In this document: positions 1-10,476 of the stretch, one piece after another
Position numbering within the stretch: position 1 is the first letter of the stretch
How the letters are laid out: each line of letters begins with the position of its first letter
DNA from: Rhodocollybia butyracea
Lineage: Eukaryota; Basidiomycota; Agaricomycetes; Agaricales; Omphalotaceae
NCBI GenBank assembly: GCA_015501585.1
Contig: JADNRY010000196.1
Location: 1-64,000, forward strand
DNA length: 64,000 nucleotides
Reading direction: 5' to 3'
Notes under the pieces: model-generated
Database searches by the model: none
Told to the model about the DNA's origin: nothing
The model's input: only the letters and a program-made list of their open reading frames with translations
Translations under genes and position numbers: made by a program

Positions 1-439
1 ATGAAAAACATAAAGAACGCAGTGAAGGCGAGAAGTAGTTATTTTACAGGATGACACTTGATTTGAACAGAGTATGAATGGTTGAAAATTTCCCATGGTA
101 CACCCCTGTAGGCACTTTGAGTTTGCAGTTACTGCGCTTGAACCATTGTGAAGGGGTTTTCGAAATCGGGTCACCGGCCAGAAGAGTAACATATCATGGT
201 ATTTGGATAAGTAGTAGGCAAAGCGAGGCAGGCATGTAATCCTTCACAGAAGTCAATGATCAATGTTGTCGACTATGAGCCAGGCAAGAATAGTGTCCGT
301 TCCCGCAATGTGAGTTTGTCCACTCGGTGGTCTTGATGCTGGGATGCCCGGATGCGTTGGATGCGTAACTGTGGCTTTTGGTTACATGCGCATGTAACGA
401 TAGCTGTAGCAGGCAGAAGAAATTTGAGGTTGTCAGAAA
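1..439. other. Left-edge intergenic sequence
   Basis: No gene is supported here. Short open frames on both strands have no recognisable domain. The minus-strand frame that starts inside the neighbouring CHS5 remnant runs into this stretch after its similarity to CHS5 has ended, so the 5' part is unrelated sequence beyond the breakpoint of that remnant. Confidence 0.5.
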
Positions 440-1190
440 AGTTCAACGACAACGCCCGTTGATACTTGACTCCAGGACCAGCACGGGAATTTCTGGTTGC
501 TTGAACACAGTTGGGAGTAGCAGCAGGTGTGGTACACACAAAGTGAGTGGTATCAAATTGTATCTTGTTGTTCCATTTTGTGCGCATCTCTCTCAACGCC
601 ATTTTCGCGTTCCAGCAAAACATTGTCTTAGCAATTACCGAAACGTACTGAGATCACTGAAGTTTCTTGGATGGAGTGTGCACAAACCTCGATGAGGTTG
701 GAAGGGGTTATCCGGTAGTTTGGAGGACGAGCTGTATTTTGTGTAATCAGTCTGTGTATCGAGTCCTGATATATGATAGCTTTGTCGATGTGTTGGTCGT
801 CGGAAAAGGTATTTTCTGCAGGCCTTAGAGCGTAATTCTACTGTCGCCAGTTTCACTGAAGGCCATTTGAGCGTGACGGATGTTTGGATGACATCCCGGA
901 GCTATTCAACGGATAAGGAAACATTCATGAGTGGGATGTAAACGCGCTGCACCTGTGCTTTCGGAGCTTTTCACCCGAAACTCTGCATCAGACATCTCGC
1001 CGTGGTTTGGGTGAATGGAAATATTGGTATTGGAATTTGTGAACAGGAACAACCAGATGGTATTGGACATCCCGGTGAATGGGAATGTGAGTCTTTCGGA
1101 AGATTATGCAGTCATGAAACAGAAGGTAAAGGTGTGGCATATTCACGTAAAAGGACTCTTCTTGCTCGTTGTAGTTGTTTGATCAAATAG
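440..1190. pseudogene. Truncated CHS5/CIA1 pair, copy 1
   Basis: This is a broken copy of the divergent gene pair found whole at 51.4-54.4 kb. On the minus strand about 440-1010 corresponds to CHS5 exons 4 and 3; the BRCT stretch with the residues IDTTHFVCTTPAATPN in the intact gene is still readable as FDTTHFVCTTPAATPN. From about 1012 the similarity jumps to the middle of CIA1 exon 2 on the plus strand, with EQEQPDGIGHPGEWECES matching EQEQPDEDGHSGEWECAS. About 640 bp, including both start codons and the promoter, are missing. CIA1 similarity ends near 1178, before the rest of the WD40 repeats. Frame breaks and the missing ends leave no functional product. Copy 2 at 9.6 kb ends at the same CIA1 position. 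Confidence 0.85.
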
Positions 1191-1199
1191 TTGTCAAAT

Positions 1200-2540
1200 A
1201 GGCTCTCGTCTGCTCTCGTTCGATCGGACGCCTTGGCGCTAAATTACACGCCGAAGTTATTAGCGCTAATCAAAAGTCATCTCTTCCCGTTGAGACGTTA
1301 CACGTTAAGCGTTACACGTTAAGCGTTACACACTTACAGTGTACACCACCGACATTGTCTCTCGACCGCTGCCATTCCTTAGAGCACCTCAGCTGTACAT
1401 GGGATGTAGCCATTCTCCGAGTCGCGTCTCTGCCCGGTTCATGCCAGACAAAAAAGTCCTCGATACGAATACTATGGTTCCCTCATTCTTGTCTTGATCG
1501 GAGCTGGTAACTATGAACACGATGGACTGTTGAAACATTGATTCCAATAGGGAAAGTGAAGCTGAGTGAGTCCCGTTCCCTTTTCATTTCTGTCTCTCAG
1601 TTTGTTGTAGTATTCGCTGTGATATTTTCCCGTTCTTATCTTCATTTATCGTCATGATCCAGCCAAGTCGCTATTTAGAGTCTTCATTGTTGGTCGTTGG
1701 TCATTGGTCATTGACCGGTCATTTCTCACTTCCCGCTTCATTGATATCCCTGGTTTCCTTCTTACCCTTTTGTCTTTCTTTTGATAGATTCTTTCTTGGA
1801 TCCTAATCTCGTTCTTCCTTAGATAGGCAGCGACAACCAAAGTCTCATCGCTCCTGGCACAGACCCAGCTTTTCCGATAAGCTCACCTTTTCTGCCTACA
1901 ACATCCATACATCCGACCACACTTATGCAACGCATCCCAGCACACCGGCAGTCTTCCCAAGCTACAAACGGGTGTCTTCATGAACCCAATTTGACGTTGT
2001 TCTGCTGCTGCGTCTCGGGAAGCGGAAGTTGGTACAAGGCGTCAAGAAACTCTCCAGTTTGAGGGTGTGCAAGAGGTATGCAACGACGAGTCTGGTAAGT
2101 TCCAGTTTTACTTGTTTACTTTTTCCTTTGCTTGGTGCTCTTCTTCTCACTTTCGGCCCATTCATTTACTGGTCTCGGGGTTCAAACGTTCGGGTCCTGC
2201 ACTACGTTCCTCGTTTGCGCCTTCACTTCACTTCATCTTATTTGCGCTTACATTCTTCACTGTCCCGCCCTTCCTTTGGTTTTTTTTTTTGCTATAACGG
2301 TTTTCTGCGCTCTCTATCGTTCTCATTCTATTATTGTTGTGAACTCCCTCGTGGTCGTCATAGCAGCGTAGCTCACTATACACCCCGATCCTTTCCAGAT
2401 CTGTATGGCAGAAATAAGCTCTTATCGTGCGTACCCTTCGCTGCAATTGAACCAACTCATGCCGCTCGCGTCTTACTTGCTTTGGAACAGGACAAATGGT
2501 GCCCGCGGAATGTCAAGTACACCAATTGACGAATGAAGGA
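1200..2540. repeat. Duplicated spacer block, copy 1
   Basis: This AT/pyrimidine-rich spacer follows the truncated CIA1 copy. It is repeated, diverged, after the second truncated copy at about 9690-10449 and 14023-14560. Matching landmarks are the ggcgctaaat/ttagcg block, the segment around 'gagtcgcatctctgtccggttcatg', 'aatagggaaagtgaag', and a conserved 'tctggtaagttccag' near 2094 and 14173 that resembles a splice donor. A shorter relative is at about 2820-3020. Open frames inside disagree between the copies, so I see no coding potential. In this copy the block is not interrupted, and it serves as the empty-site reference for the transposon at 10450-14022. Confidence 0.7.
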
Positions 2541-4453
2541 AGCACGATATGATACCGGAGTTGCACGGGATGAGGGATCGAAGGATTAAGATGGTCCATG
2601 AGGGTATAAGCGGTATCAGGTGGATTGACGGGAAGAGCGTGCATGGATGTTCCAACGTTCCGCCTCTATGCGGATGAGGCGTAGGAGCACAATTGAGGAT
2701 AGTGAGAGGAAATAAACGAACTTGGGGAAGACTTAGTCTGAGGTGGTAGTGTAGGATTTGTGGCCTATCGAAGCTTTTTTTGAGTTCCGTTCACTTACTC
2801 CGAACCTGCTCCGAACTCGAATAGAAAGTCGCTTTGGCGCTAAATCACACACTGAACTCGTTAGTGCCAATCACAGTCAATCCTTCTCCGGATCCGTTCT
2901 TCAATCAAGGCGAGCAGCTAGTAGTTCTGCGACAAAACCAACTGCTCTCTCGATCGCTGCTATTCCTTAGAGCGCACCACCTGTACCCAATTCTCTACTC
3001 TCTTGTTCTTCGCTGCGTAAAGGGATATCTCTGGGGAGGAATATATGGTATATATGGGTTATGATTATATGTTTAAGAGCTCGAGTGCGCATAATAGAGC
3101 ATATTTGCAGCGGGTTTCATCTTGCCAGTGTCTCGTTGATCATGTGCTTGAAGCACTACATACCTCAAAAATAATGAAAATGGTCACGATGGTCAGGTAT
3201 TCCCAAAAAAAGGAAGATCTGGAGGCGACTGAGTTTGTAAGATATTTCCGAAAAAGGAAGGTCCAGGACCACCGCACTCTTTCAGACAGCCAGATATTTC
3301 CAAAAAAGGGAAACCCGTTACCCACCACACCATGCTCCATCGGACTGTGACAAGAATGGCCAATAGGTCCAGAAAAGGAAAATTGTCGCTCTGCGTCAGA
3401 TGTTAGTCCTCTGGAGTCACGCGTTTCATCTCGTCGCTGTCTCCTCGATCATCTACAAAAACTGTGCAAATCGACACAAGAAAATCACTCAAATTTGCTA
3501 CTATATAAGGAACAAAATGCCAATGATAGGAAAAAACCCTCGGCAGCTGAACACGTCTGTTTCTTGCAAACTTCACTAGAGTGATGCAGACGTTATGGGT
3601 CAAGATATTGATGTCAACACAAGTGAGAAGCAAGAGATGATTAAAAGGGGCTGCGGAATGAGGCAACAATTATTCAGTCCCGTCAGGAAGCCCCCATGAT
3701 GGCAAATTTTCCAAAAGCAGTATAATGGGATGTACTTACGTGTCTTCCGCCGGACATTTCGGATGTAGACTGACTGCTAGCTACTGGATGAAAGCCACAG
3801 TTTTGCAAAAAGAACTTCACCATCTATCATCCTTAGGTGAGTAGCCATAGCAGTTTTGTACCATGAATTTTTGAACGCTAAAGTTGTTACTGAAACGCAG
3901 TTGCAGGCCTTTAGCGCTTCCGCACCTGTGGAATGCAATAGTATACATGTCCCTTGCCTTGTTTGTTTCTATTCCAAAGTCCATAGAAATGGCTCAATTT
4001 AAGAAGCTTGAATAAGTCCTTGGGTTCAAGTGGGGGGCGTGTACCTGGTTTATATGATGTTTCATTTGGAAGCCTCATGTAGATTACATATACCTATTTT
4101 TATGGTGGAGGTGGTGATAGAGTGGAAAGCAACGTTAATGTTTTTGGGCCCTTATTGGCTTGTATCAGTCAATCATGTTTCAAGTTTGTCGTAAGTAAAT
4201 TTCTAGACGCTGAATCTAACTTAATCTACAGCTGGCTATACTTAGTAAATGCTTCACCGCTGAGTCCGCATCAACAGGCAGTCTGGGTACTTGTCCTGTG
4301 ACCTCCCGTTCTTGTACAAAAGGGAACTCAAAGCCAGCCTCTGGATCTGACTAGTAGGCTCTATCGCGGTTGAACTTGGTAAGACCTTAACTCCTTCAAT
4401 CGCCACAAATATAGTGACGTCCAAAATTTGAACAGTAATCAAACTTTGGCCTC
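2541..4453. other. Intergenic, partly repeated, upstream of caspase-like gene
   Basis: No gene is supported. About 2820-3020 repeats part of the duplicated spacer. About 3190-3380 holds three to four loose repeats of a 'tatttccaaaaaagg' motif. The last few hundred bases presumably contain the promoter of the caspase-like gene, but no convincing TATA box or upstream exon was found. Confidence 0.45.
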
Positions 4454-6559
4454 ATGTCAGATAACAAACTTCGCACCTTTGACAACCTCTGGGCCCTTGT
4501 TATAGGAATTGAAAAGTACGAGAGTATCCCCGGTTACAAAAGATTACACGGGCCCGGTGCTGACGTTGAGAGCGTCGAGTATTTCCTATTGGAAGATTTG
4601 CATGTTCCTGAAGAGAACGTGCTGACGCTACGGGATGGTGACGCGACCCGGGACAAGATCCTTGAAGCCTTCGAAACTCACCTCATAAATAACAAGAAGA
4701 TTCCTTATGGGTCTGCTCTGTTATTCTATTATTCTGGGCATGGCGGTCGCCTCACTGCGCCGAAAAGCTGGCCTGTGCTGGAGTCTGTTGGCAGTGATAA
4801 CACACTCGAGGAAAAGGTGGAGGTTCTAATTCCAAGTGACTGTGTCCTGGTCAGTGATGAAAACGAGCGTCCTACTGTTCAAACAATTCCCGATAGAACC
4901 ATAAACTCACTGCTGTTGAGAATGGCTCAGAAACACGGTGATAATATCACCGTCATTCTCGACTGTTGCTTTGCAGCTCATATGAACCGAATTGGAAAGA
5001 GTACGGACACCAGCAGACTGAAGATGATCCCGAAAACTCTCCTCCCTAAACTTTTGCCAGAAACAGACGTTGCACTCTGGGGAAGGGATGATGATACGGT
5101 TCGCAACGAGAAAATGCGTGGCGGAATCGCAAAGTCTCTGCGACGGCTTCTTGGGGATGAGGCTACCAGATCTCATGTCCTGCTCGCTGCATGTTCTAAA
5201 CATCAACAGGCTTGGACCATGCCACGGGCTGTCACTGATGGTACTGGGGAAGGTGCCACCGGGGAAGCTGGGGAGAACGGTTCATTCTTTACCACTTTCC
5301 TGTTGCAGGAAATGGACAACAGCCTGAAAAGCGAGCATTGGCCAACTTATCCAGAACTTGTGCGGAAAGTACAAGGATGTCTACACCACATGTATATCGC
5401 TCACAAAGACGACGAACAGCCATTGAACCCTCAGGATCCAGAGGCTTCTGGTTGGCTGGTACAACGGCCAATATTCAAACCATTCGAGGAACGGAGGTTT
5501 GAGACCACAAGGCTGTCTGACCAAGCACTGAAAGTGCATGCGGGTCACATTCATGCTGTAGCGCATGATACAGAATTTGCTCTTTTTGATGGAATCCAGT
5601 TCAGCAATAAAGAGCTTGCACGGGGGCTTAGACCGTCTGGCTCCATCTCTGCCATATCCTGCACCATAAACCTTCCAACGTTCATCAATAATTCGCGCAC
5701 TCTATATGCATCCATTGTTTCGCCAGGCTCCGGACACCCTTTGAAAATACATGTATCACCAGAAGCTCTTGCAATACTTGGGTCGGTGTCGGGTTGGAAT
5801 CTCACCAGTGCTGATCCAGAACCAGATATTATCATTGAGACTAGCGATGATAATTTATTGATCAGGCGGCTGGATAGATTCCTGCGCAATTCACCAGCTG
5901 AAAAGCTACTTATATCCAAATCCCAGATTCCAGCACTTCGACAAAGTCTTGATAAAATAGCTCTATTTAATTTCCATCTGCATCATCAGCCGGTTGGCTC
6001 ATCTCGACCCTATTGTCACGAGATGCCCGGGGTGGTACCAGCGGTAGAGGTTAGCATTGGGGCGTTTCAAGGGAAAGCATCTCGTGATAATATGATGAAG
6101 GTTGAAGAGGCTATGTTCTGCCCCTGTACTCGGAACGAGAGCACTGGAAATAAAGAAATCTGGGTTACTTCTCACAAGAAGTACGGGATTGTCATCAAAA
6201 ATAACACCCCAGAGCAGCTCTTCTTTGTGATGGTCTTCTTTGACCCTTACGACTACTCCATGATGGTTTGGTACCAGCCAACCAACAACAAGACTTATGT
6301 CCCAGGGGGTGGGACATTGCAACTTGGGCAAAGTTCTGAGATGGCTGAGATGCTGAAGTTTGACCAATCCCGGGATCCGGATGTTGGATTTATGAAGATC
6401 TATATCAGCCACAGTTACATTGACCTCCAATCTTTGAAGCAGGATAGATTTGAGGCAAGCACAGTAAGAGGGCATTCAATGCAACTTGAAGATCAGTTGG
6501 TAGGGGAAGAATGGGATTGCCTCTGTTTTACAGTCATTTGTACGAGCAAGACCGGGTAA
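4454..6559 (+). CDS. Caspase-like (peptidase C14, p20) protein
   Basis: A single uninterrupted 701-residue frame. Residues about 12-185 form a caspase/metacaspase p20 domain. It opens with WALVIGIEKY, carries the catalytic histidine in YYSGHGG (His96), the acidic-loop IPSDCV (125-131), and the catalytic cysteine in VILDCCFAAH (Cys172 by alignment with the usual D-x-C). The remaining 500 residues have no domain I can name; they end in a beta-rich region without membrane segments. Fungal metacaspases cleave after Arg/Lys and are linked to programmed cell death and proteostasis; substrate preference here is inferred. It lacks the proline/glutamine-rich N-terminal prodomain of classical type I metacaspases, and the start codon lies directly before the p20 domain. 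The downstream 51 bases overlap a second open frame that I regard as spurious. No introns are needed, which is unusual beside the intron-rich genes at 51-58 kb. Confidence 0.85.
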   Translation: MSDNKLRTFDNLWALVIGIEKYESIPGYKRLHGPGADVESVEYFLLEDLHVPEENVLTLRDGDATRDKILEAFETHLINNKKIPYGSALLFYYSGHGGRLTAPKSWPVLESVGSDNTLEEKVEVLIPSDCVLVSDENERPTVQTIPDRTINSLLLRMAQKHGDNITVILDCCFAAHMNRIGKSTDTSRLKMIPKTLLPKLLPETDVALWGRDDDTVRNEKMRGGIAKSLRRLLGDEATRSHVLLAACSKHQQAWTMPRAVTDGTGEGATGEAGENGSFFTTFLLQEMDNSLKSEHWPTYPELVRKVQGCLHHMYIAHKDDEQPLNPQDPEASGWLVQRPIFKPFEERRFETTRLSDQALKVHAGHIHAVAHDTEFALFDGIQFSNKELARGLRPSGSISAISCTINLPTFINNSRTLYASIVSPGSGHPLKIHVSPEALAILGSVSGWNLTSADPEPDIIIETSDDNLLIRRLDRFLRNSPAEKLLISKSQIPALRQSLDKIALFNFHLHHQPVGSSRPYCHEMPGVVPAVEVSIGAFQGKASRDNMMKVEEAMFCPCTRNESTGNKEIWVTSHKKYGIVIKNNTPEQLFFVMVFFDPYDYSMMVWYQPTNNKTYVPGGGTLQLGQSSEMAEMLKFDQSRDPDVGFMKIYISHSYIDLQSLKQDRFEASTVRGHSMQLEDQLVGEEWDCLCFTVICTSKTG

Positions 6560-6916
6560 TTGTTGAGGGCGCAAAATGGGTGGTCTTTGAGATGCTGTGG
6601 ATGCCACTGATGCTTCCCCTCAGATGCATCAGTGTGCTTGTCACGACGGAAGGTCCACATTCTTTGAATTATCCTGAAGGGAATGATGAGCTTAAGCTAT
6701 ATAGACATATTGTGGATGATTCAGCATATCTTAGTACCACTACCGCACGCGTTGTATTGTTCGTCACAGAGATAATTGTGCAGTGTCCTGAGCATTATCA
6801 ATATTTATCACGGCAAAGGCCCACTGGGAGCGGAGGGACTTATCTTGGTATGAGGGCTGTCAAAAATGCATTGAAAAACAACGGGTAAAGAAGGGAAACA
6901 AAAAGCTACGAGACCT
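6560..6916. other. Spacer downstream of caspase-like gene
   Basis: About 6660-6916 is related to the sequence just downstream of intact CHS5 at about 51180-51436 (shared 'gtgcagtgtcctgagc' and 'aaagaagggaaacaaaaagctacgag'). This marks the left part of the duplicated CHS5/CIA1 block. An open frame here (6511-6888) has no recognisable domain and is probably not coding. Confidence 0.55.
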
Positions 6917-9620
6917 TAGCTCAAGTCAACTTCAACCGTATCACCAACATCATCATCTCCTTCATCATTCAGCACCGGCCGTTCCTTCACTACAGGAGGA
7001 GGCGGAGCAACTTCAATCACAGATGGCATTATCATGATCATTCTTGACGTTTCTTCCTCAGGCTGTCCTTGCTGAATCGGTAAACCAGGAGGAGGCGGTT
7101 TTTTCCCCCCCTGGACCTGGCACTGCTTCAGGATAAGCTGTTGGCGAAGGAGGAAAACGGCGATTCATCCCTCCACTACGGCTTTTCCGTTTTGCCAACG
7201 TTTTGCTGCTGTGTTCGTTGGCGTTGACGTTCCGGAATCGTTGTCGGGAGGATGTCGTGGTTGTCGTGATTGTTGAGTGAGCAGACGTGGTCCTTTGGAT
7301 TCAGGGATATCAGGGCCAGCGGTTTGGCTGATAAAGGCTGAATGTGTCTCCAGGCTAACTGGGGAAGTCGAGGATTTGCGAGTTGGTGCAGGCATCAAAG
7401 TTCGGTTGGCGGGTCCAGCAATTGATGTGGTGGATTGAGATGCTTGGTACATGGATTGTAGACGGTAGGAGTGTGTCGATGCCGAAGGCTCAGCGCTTAG
7501 CACTGAGGTAGTATGCGCCAATAGCGACCATTCTAATAGGGAATCAGATTTTGTTGGTTTTACGACGCGAATACACAATCTCACCGTTTCTCCAAATTAG
7601 AGATGTCCACGAGTCCAAGTCTTCACAAGTACTCGCAGGTAAGATCCGTGGGAAAACCCGCAAGTATGTGACTCGCGGATCCCAGGATCCGTTTCCCACG
7701 GGTCAGGCGCGGGTCACAAGTCAGACATTTGTTGACTTGCAAGTACTTGTGTGACTTGTGCAAGCAATATGAACTCATATATTTGTTGTTGGTGATCAAA
7801 ACTTACAGTAATTAAATTAATAGTATCATATTTATTATAGTACTTATCAAGTACTGCCACACATGTTTGAGGTTGTAGACAGCTCACAGCGACTGAGCGC
7901 TTATTTTAGCGCCCAATCGCCGTAGGCTGTCTACAATCCAAAGCCTAACTGTCAGTACATTTTTACTTCATACCATAGTATGAAATTAGTGTAACAAGTA
8001 AAGTACAGGTTTTTAATAGCATTATACACTGTACAATCACTGTATGCAAGTAAATAATGGTAAATACTTGTGAATATAGCTGTAACTACTTGATTAGTGT
8101 GCGGATCCACAAGTACTTGTGAGACCCGCAAGTAATACTTGCGAGTCAGTGACCCGTTTCCCACGAGTCAGCCGCGGGTCACGAGTCAGGCTTTTTAGGC
8201 CACAAGTACTTGCGCTCCGGATCCAAGTATACTTGGATCCGGACTCGTGGACATCTCTACTCCAAATGACATGCCAGAATCCAGTGAGGCGTGACAAGGA
8301 TTACTCAACTACAGCGCGCGCTGATACTCGACTCCAGGAGCAGCATTGGCACTGCCAGTTGCCTGAGCACCGTTGGGAGTAGCAGCAAGTGTAGTACACA
8401 CAAAGTGAGCGGCACAATTCTGTAGCTTGTTGCTCCATCTCAGGTGCATCTCTCCCAACGGCATTTTCACATTCTCCAACAAAACCTCGTCTTGGCCATT
8501 ACTGAAATGGACTAAGATTCCTGAAGCGTCTTTGATGAAATGTGTACGAACTTTTATGAGGTTGGAAGGGAATGTCCCAGCAATAGTTCCGAGGACGAGC
8601 TGAAACGTATCATCAGTCTAAATATTGAGTCCTGATAGCTTTGTCGATGTGTTGGCTGTTGGAGAGGGTATTGCTGCAAGCTGTAATTTGACGGTCGCCA
8701 ATTTTGTTGGAGGTCATTCGAGCGCGACAAATGTTTGGGTGACAATCCAGAGCTATTGAAAGGATAAGAAAACATTAGTTGAAAGCGTGTTGTACCTGCA
8801 TTCTGGCATATGTACGCCAAATCCATCTCCTGTTTTATTTTTGCAGCGCCCAAAACTCTGCATCTCATCGTCCCTCCCTTGAAATCTTGACTATTGAGCC
8901 TGCGGTGGCTTCAGGAGGAAGTAATGTTTACGAAAATTCTACCAGATGGGCTTGTTTGCCTGAGATGATCTATAAAACGGTATGCATACCAGGCCCAGAG
9001 TTTCTTCATTCATGATTTTACAGCCATGCAAGAATCTAGAATAAATAGCAGTCAATTCACGAAATAATCAACTGATTCAACACATACCAAACTTTCCAAC
9101 CGTAAAAGTAGAGCTCTCCTGTAGATTGTCTGTGCTACACGCTATTTGGTTGTCGTGGTGAAAATTATCTGGGCCTGAGTGAGATGCTCTCAGATTAGTT
9201 ACTGAACTTAGAGGCACCTAAACACATATCCACGAAGCCACTCATCTTGATCTGTCACAGGCCACGAAGAAGAAGTATGGCACATTGCCTTGAACCCCGC
9301 AAGATCGTTTTTGCTTTGTGCTCATCTGTTAAATCAGTTTACATGCAACCACGACGGCAAAAGAACACGAAGATTCTCGGTGACCACAATTGGGCCGGTC
9401 ATATCAAAACTGTCAGAGCAGTTACTTTGCTACAGCTTCATTTGAATCCAGTATCGGAGTTGGGGAACAGGAAGAACCAGATGAGGCCTTGGGGATGGAC
9501 ATGCATATGGACATCCTGGTGAATGGGAATGTTCAAGTCTTTTGGAAGGTCATGAAACAGAATGTAAAGTGTGGGGTATTCAAGCTCAAGCACAGGGACT
9601 CTTCTTGCTGGTGGTAGCCG
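6917..9620. pseudogene. Truncated CHS5/CIA1 pair, copy 2, split by a hAT MITE
   Basis: A second decayed copy of the divergent pair. CHS5 (minus) spans about 6917 to 9110 with its C-terminal exon (PDNDSGTSTPTNTA, acidic tail), the BRCT/FN3 exon at about 8260-8770, exon 3 and the first exon. The CHS5 start ATG is changed to ACA near 9110, and the coding sequence is split at 7598-8259 by a transposon. CIA1 (plus) remnants run from about 9180 to 9600 and stop at the same point in exon 2 as copy 1. The C-terminal CHS5 frame here stays open through a region where the 51-kb copy has an extra base, which makes this copy useful for judging that gene. The intron 3 donor is GT here but GC in the 51-kb copy. 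Confidence 0.85.
7598..8259. mobile_element. hAT-type MITE in the CHS5 copy 2
   Basis: A 662-bp insertion with terminal inverted repeats starting TAGAGATGTCCACGAGTCC on each end (rc at the right), fitting the hAT terminal pattern (C/T)A(A/G)NG. It is flanked by the perfect 8-bp target duplication CTCCAAAT at 7590-7597 and 8260-8267, and the 51-kb CHS5 gene shows the corresponding empty site (CTCCGAAT). Subterminal sequence is full of 'acaagtacttg' and 'acccgcgggtcac' motifs. A hairpin of about 73 bp with arms 'ttgtagacagc' and 'gctgtctacaa' sits near the centre (7868-7940). There is no transposase, so movement would depend on an enzyme in trans. Confidence 0.85.
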
Positions 9621-9689
9621 TTCAATCAAACATGTTCGTTCGTCCATAGATGTGTACAGACAAAGACTGTCAAGACATGCTCGAAATAG

Positions 9690-10449
9690 CAATAGCCTTG
9701 GCGCTAAATTTGTCTAACCTCGGCAAGCGAGCTTAATTTAGCGCTAAATTAATTTTACACGCTAAACTTGTTAGCGTCAATCACGCGATCCTTTCTCTCT
9801 CCTCCGTTTTTCAAGGTGGGCAGCAGCAGAGTTAGTTCTGCCACAAAACCAACCGCTTTTTTTTCTCTCGATTGCTGCCATTCCTCACCCGTACTTCTCT
9901 TCTTCTTCGAGTCGCATCTCTGTCCGGTTCATGAACAAAAAGTCATCAACACCTGGGTACTAATACTGGTTCTCTTGTTCTTGTATCATGAACTCACGCG
10001 CATGGGCACGGCCTGTTGATTCTAATACTAATAGGGAAAGTGAAGTCCTGAGTAAGTCCTGTCACTTTTATTCCGTCTCTCACTTTCTAGCGGGTTTGGT
10101 TTCATCTTATTTCCACGTGTTCACGTTTGGTTCATGTTCTTATCCTGCTTGCCACTCTTATTCCCTTGTTTCATTCGCGCCCTTCCGTACCGACGGTGAA
10201 CTCCTTTGTTTTCAAGAAATGGCCTTGCTCTTCCTTAGATGCGCAATAACCAATGATATATAATAGCCCGATCTTGGCGCTCAGCCATCGCTGCACGGAC
10301 CCAAAATTTCCAGCAAGTTCACCTCTTCTACCTACTACATTGATACACCCACATGCTGCCAGTCTTGAGAACCACAGCTACGCTTGCAATGCATCCTAAT
10401 ACACCAACATTTCTTCCAAAGCTGCGGAGTGAATTACCCAGCGGGTGCC
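9690..10449. repeat. Duplicated spacer block, copy 2, left part
   Basis: This matches the spacer at 1240-1960 in the same order, including the ttagcgctaa palindromes, the 'gtccggttcatg' segment and 'aatagggaaagtgaag'. It continues at 14023 after the large transposon insertion. No coding function is supported. Confidence 0.7.
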
Positions 10450-10476
10450 ACTTCAGGCAACCACATATTTGGTCTT

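Noticed and set aside
2029..2529. 166-residue frame in the first duplicated spacer
   Set aside because: The frame is not conserved in the second spacer copy, and the sequence is pyrimidine-rich low-complexity.
6511..6888. Second protein overlapping the end of the caspase-like gene
   Set aside because: Part of it lies in sequence that is also downstream spacer of CHS5 at 51.2 kb, where the frame is not kept.
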